Of a stretch of DNA of 8,342 nt, positions 5,540-8,342 are shown piece after piece. The stretch comes from JBCDCU01 sp039180865 (GTDB lineage Bacteria > Pseudomonadota > Alphaproteobacteria > Rhizobiales > JACESI01), in assembly GCA_039180865.1 (NCBI GenBank), contig JBCDCZ010000204.1, forward strand, positions 1-8,342. Reading direction: 5' to 3'. Numbering within the stretch: the first letter of the stretch is position 1; each line of letters starts with the position of its first letter. A program made the translations under genes and the position numbers. The notes beneath the pieces were generated by a model. The model worked only from the letters and a program-made list of their open reading frames with translations. It ran no database searches and was not told where the DNA came from.

Positions 5540-7312
5540 ATGGTAAATCAATTAGTAACGCGTCATCCGGTGTTTTTTGCGACGTTCATAACCTGCGTTG
5601 TTGCCTTGGGAAGTGCCGCTTTTTTGGGAAAATTTGGCGTTGTTGGTAGTGACAGTGATGATCTGATGCGCCTCATCCAGGTGCGCGATTTGATGGCAGG
5701 GCAGAGTTTTTTTGATACCTACCAATATCGCCTTGGTCCGGATGGTGGAACGCTTATGCACTGGTCGCGGATCCCGGATATCCCACTTGTGGTGCTGATT
5801 GGTTTCTTCAACATGTTCGTTTCGGCGTCGTTTGCAGAAGCGCTGGCGATCAGTCTCTGGCCGCCAATGTCTGCGGGTCTCGCCTTCCTTGGCCTTGTCA
5901 CCGGTGCTCGCAATCTTGCCGGGCCCAAAGCTGTTCCTTTCGCCGTCATTGTCGGCCTTGCGACGTTGGCCCTCTATTATCGTTTTCACGTCGGCGCCCT
6001 TGACCACCACAATCTGCAGATCGCTTTCCTGTTGATTGCGCTTGGTTTTATGACCGACCCGTCCCATCGGTTTTCATCATTCCTGGTGGCCGGAGCCGCG
6101 GTCGCCGTTTCGATGGCTATTGGTGCGGAAGTATATATTTTCGTTGCCATAATTTGTGTTGCCGTACCACTTCTTTGGTTGGTTCGTGGACAAGTGGTCA
6201 GTCAGGCGCTTTCAGGATTCGGCGTCGGTTTTGGTGCAACGTCGGTAGCACTCTTTTTTGCAACGACTTCGACCGCTCAATACTTAGCCGTGTATTGCGA
6301 TGCCTTTTCTTCGATAAATGCAGCGGTCGCCGGTGTCGGTGGTTTACTCTTGCTCATTGCGTCCCACGAAAGGATGCAGGGATCGTTTCGGTGGCGCTTT
6401 CTTGTCTTATTGGTCATGGGCACCAGCACCGGTGTTCTCCTGATCACCGCTTCACCGCAATGCCTTGCCAGCCCGCTTTCAACGCTTCCCAACGAAGTGA
6501 AAACCCTTTGGCTCGACTTGATTTTGGAGGCGCGCCCGGTCCTCGCCTTGACGGATCTTAATCCGCTGATCCCGGTGACCTATCTCGGTGCGCCCCTTCT
6601 AACGCTTGTGCTGCTTCTTCGTGACATTCGAATAGGCCGCAATCCATTTGCAAATCTATTGTTTGCTGCCTTGATCGGGGCCGCTATCGCAACGACCCTT
6701 GTTCAGGTCCGCTTTTCGGTTTTTGCCCATATGTTCTGTTTGTTTGCTTGGGTTTGTTGGGCGTTGCAGGTCTACCAACACAGCCAGAAATATCGCTTCA
6801 AGCTGTTACCGGCCACTCTGGTTGTCTTTGTTTCGACGCAAACCGCATGGGCGCTCCCTGCCGCGGTCTACAACGTCACGTCCGAAACAAAACGTCTGGA
6901 TATTGAATCATCGAGCCGATGCATGAGCGCGGTTTCGATGACGCGTCTTAAGAGCCTGCCGTCAGGGACGATACTCGCCCGTCCCGGATTGAGCCCGTTG
7001 ATCTTGGATCAAACTGAGCACCGTGTCTTGAACGGGAACTATCATCGCAACGTCAATGGCATCGAAATGGCCGTCCGGATCTTTATGAGCAATCCGCAAA
7101 GCTCTCCAGACTTACTGCGGGAAGCAGGCGTGACCTATCTCGTGGTTTGTCCGAAGGGTGGCCAGGACTCATTTCTCGCCAACCGCGCGCCCGATGGTTT
7201 GGCGGCAGGGCTCCTGGCCGGCAAGTCCTATTCGTTTCTAGAGCCCATTGAGGATGCGGATACGTCTTCGGCGGCCGGAGATTCAGCGAAGATGTTTCGG
7301 GTTGTGTTCTGA
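5540..7312 (+). CDS. Polytopic GT-C glycosyltransferase-like protein with STT3/AglB-like acidic-histidine signature
   Basis: A 590-residue inner-membrane protein: about 11-13 hydrophobic segments to roughly residue 440, then a soluble tail of about 150 residues, probably periplasmic. After helix 1 comes GSDSDDLMRLIQVRDL (D38, D40, D41), then GGTLMHWSRIPD (H74-W75-S76-R77). ALDHHNLQ follows at 153-160, and WLDLILEARPV at 324-334 places E330 before an ARP. This order resembles the first acidic motif, second DxD/DHH motif and TIxE/SVSE glutamate of STT3/AglB oligosaccharyltransferases. The tail carries NYHRN (500-504) and GVTYLVVCP (530-538), with cysteines C461 and C537 that could pair. No WWDYG is present. 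I recall similar uncharacterised proteins in other alphaproteobacteria. It most likely transfers a sugar from a lipid carrier to an unknown extracytoplasmic acceptor, served by the divergent GT2 and flippase genes. The start ATG has only a weak ribosome-binding site. The enzyme class is an inference from motif layout and context. Confidence 0.75.
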   Translation: MVNQLVTRHPVFFATFITCVVALGSAAFLGKFGVVGSDSDDLMRLIQVRDLMAGQSFFDTYQYRLGPDGGTLMHWSRIPDIPLVVLIGFFNMFVSASFAEALAISLWPPMSAGLAFLGLVTGARNLAGPKAVPFAVIVGLATLALYYRFHVGALDHHNLQIAFLLIALGFMTDPSHRFSSFLVAGAAVAVSMAIGAEVYIFVAIICVAVPLLWLVRGQVVSQALSGFGVGFGATSVALFFATTSTAQYLAVYCDAFSSINAAVAGVGGLLLLIASHERMQGSFRWRFLVLLVMGTSTGVLLITASPQCLASPLSTLPNEVKTLWLDLILEARPVLALTDLNPLIPVTYLGAPLLTLVLLLRDIRIGRNPFANLLFAALIGAAIATTLVQVRFSVFAHMFCLFAWVCWALQVYQHSQKYRFKLLPATLVVFVSTQTAWALPAAVYNVTSETKRLDIESSSRCMSAVSMTRLKSLPSGTILARPGLSPLILDQTEHRVLNGNYHRNVNGIEMAVRIFMSNPQSSPDLLREAGVTYLVVCPKGGQDSFLANRAPDGLAAGLLAGKSYSFLEPIEDADTSSAAGDSAKMFRVVF

Positions 7313-7410
7313 CACTTTCCGAACATTCTCTGCATTGTTAGGCGCCATAGTGCACCGCCCGCAGAAAGCTGTGCTACGCTCACCCGACTGTAGCAATCGG
7401 GCGGTTAGTG

Positions 7411-7415
7411 GGAGG
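7411..7415 (+). promoter_or_regulatory. Strong ribosome-binding site fixing the start at 7422
   Basis: GGAGG lies six bases before the ATG at 7422. It decides between this start and an in-frame ATG at 7248, which would lie inside the end of the GT-C gene and add 58 residues without signal-peptide character. Confidence 0.8.
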
Positions 7416-7421
7416 CGGAAT

Positions 7422-7967
7422 ATGCAAGGTTTTGATGGGTTTAAAACGACGATTTTAAGCGCGTTTGCTATCATTTGCGTCGTTCTTTGGTCTGGTTTCG
7501 CTGCCCTCGCAGATTCTCCCTTCAAATCCGATCAATTCGGCTTCGAAGTCGTGTTCCCGGAAAAGCCGCGGGCGCAAGCGGGCGTGCGGAATTTCGCATC
7601 AGGACCGGCCCAGGTCATTCGCTTCAAGTCTACGGGGGAGGTGATCAGGCCTGCACTCAGCCTGATCATCTTTGAGCGCGGCGCGTTTTCACCGGAAGAA
7701 ATTACGGCGGCTCTCGAATTGTCGAGCGAGCGCCAGGTCCGCCAGTTCAACGGATCGCTTGTCTCAAGCGAAGACATTGTCGTTGACGGGTATCGTGGAA
7801 AAGAAACGGTGCTGAAAGGGAGCCATCAAGGCCGCACATTCTTCTACCGCTCACAGACCTATTACGCAGGTAACCGACAGTTCATTCTCAGTGTCGCTGC
7901 TGAAGACCTTAACGGCGTTGGAAAGGTTGCGGATGGGTATTTCGCGTCTTTCCATATCACCGACTAG
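7422..7967 (+). CDS. Exported protein of unknown function
   Basis: A 181-residue protein with an N-terminal signal: K8, a hydrophobic core at about 11-28 and a likely cleavage after AALA (residue 30). The mature part, about 150 residues, begins with SPFKSDQFGFEVVFPEKP, a pattern common in small periplasmic or lipid-associated beta-rich domains where an early strand reads GF-x-V-x-FP followed by proline. A helix-like segment (SPEEITAALELSSERQVRQF) and further strands (EDIVVDGYRGKETVLKG, RTFFYRSQTYYAGNRQFILSVAAE) follow, and it ends ADGYFASFHITD. Its only cysteine, C19, is in the signal core and there is no lipobox, so it is likely soluble in the periplasm. It lies 109 bases after the GT-C gene on the same strand, so it may have its own promoter or be read through. 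I do not recognise a named family. Confidence 0.78.
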   Translation: MQGFDGFKTTILSAFAIICVVLWSGFAALADSPFKSDQFGFEVVFPEKPRAQAGVRNFASGPAQVIRFKSTGEVIRPALSLIIFERGAFSPEEITAALELSSERQVRQFNGSLVSSEDIVVDGYRGKETVLKGSHQGRTFFYRSQTYYAGNRQFILSVAAEDLNGVGKVADGYFASFHITD

Positions 7968-7981
7968 GCACCGGTGTGGTC

Positions 7982-8317
7982 TCAGTTGCCGACCTTGATG
8001 CAGGACTCTCCGTCTTTCTTCTCGGACCCATCGCAGAGTTTCAGATCGGGATTTTGCCCGGTCTGAAAATCGAAACCTGACGATCCATTCGCGGCGCCGA
8101 GAGCAGCGCCTGATGAAAACAGTGTGTCGAGAGAAGATTTCGAATTGGCTTTCTGACCCGAACCGGAAGGTGTCATTTGATCCGATTGACCAATCGGAAG
8201 ATCAAGTCCGAGCTCAGATGAATTCGAGCCAAATGAGAAATCATCATTTGCGGATGATATTTGCACCGTTACAGAAAGCATTAAGGTAACGGTAAGTCCA
8301 AAAAGAATACGGGCCAT
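7982..8317 (-). CDS. Small Ser/Gly/Asn-rich exported protein, function unknown
   Basis: A 111-residue protein with a signal peptide (R3, hydrophobic core at about 4-20, likely cleavage after SSA at residue 23). The mature part is rich in serine, glycine, asparagine, aspartate and glutamine, with recurring small phrases such as FSFGSNSS, LDLPIGQS and SGFDFQTGQ, and looks largely disordered. The C-terminal end holds its only two cysteines, C95 and C106 (LCDGSEKKDGESC), spaced to form one disulfide loop. An AAAAGGG lies nine bases before the ATG on the minus strand, supporting the start at 8317. It converges on the preceding exported-protein gene with only 14 bases between stops. Composition suggests a secreted or envelope-associated peptide, but no family is recognised and no role can be assigned. 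Confidence 0.7.
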   Translation of the reverse strand: MARILFGLTVTLMLSVTVQISSANDDFSFGSNSSELGLDLPIGQSDQMTPSGSGQKANSKSSLDTLFSSGAALGAANGSSGFDFQTGQNPDLKLCDGSEKKDGESCIKVGN

Positions 8318-8342
8318 GGTACACCGCCCTTTTGAAACTGAA

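Noticed and set aside
5552..6067. Minus-strand open frame of 171 codons opposite the GT-C gene
   Set aside because: Its translation is charged and featureless and it is antisense to conserved GT-C motifs.
7383..7401. Hairpin CCCGA-N9-TCGGG after the GT-C gene as a terminator
   Set aside because: The stem has only five pairs with a nine-base loop and no T-tract, and it sits directly before the next gene's ribosome-binding site.

Overview
The window looks chromosomal and alphaproteobacterial, most likely Rhizobiales (Hyphomicrobiales) or a close relative. The strongest evidence is the product of ispG, which from memory reads nearly residue for residue like rhizobial GcpE/IspG over long stretches. 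The XerC and 260-residue D-3-hydroxybutyrate dehydrogenase are also of the alphaproteobacterial type. I see no rRNA, tRNA, CRISPR array, insertion sequence or phage gene.

Left part (1-3966) is housekeeping. A fragment at the left edge on the minus strand looks like the first codons of apaG. Divergent from it is xerC (plus strand), followed four bases later by a small secreted protein of unknown function with a CHPRDC motif. That gene meets bdhA (minus strand) tail to tail, their stop codons sharing four bases. A 303-bp divergent spacer then leads to ispG (plus strand), an essential enzyme of the MEP isoprenoid pathway. The spacer holds a possible promoter and a 24-codon ORF.

Middle part (3995-7312) is the most interesting. 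Two minus-strand genes encode a GT2 glycosyltransferase with two C-terminal membrane helices and a four-helix SMR/EamA-like protein. Divergent from them, across a 113-bp AT-rich spacer, is a 590-residue polytopic protein that looks like a GT-C glycosyltransferase. The set matches the logic of GtrB/GtrA/GtrC and of ArnC/ArnEF/ArnT: a sugar is loaded onto a polyprenyl phosphate, flipped across the inner membrane, then transferred to an acceptor outside. The GT-C protein has acidic and histidine residues (D38-x-D40-D41, H74, D155-H156-H157, E330) laid out like the metal and catalytic sites of STT3/AglB oligosaccharyltransferases. I see no WWDYG acceptor motif, so the acceptor is probably not an N-glycosylation sequon.

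Right part (7422-8317) holds two convergent genes for small exported proteins of unknown function, one with a compact folded-looking domain and one Ser/Gly/Asn-rich and probably disordered. The likely starts of several genes lie downstream of the longest possible ORF start. I chose them from ribosome-binding sites and family length.
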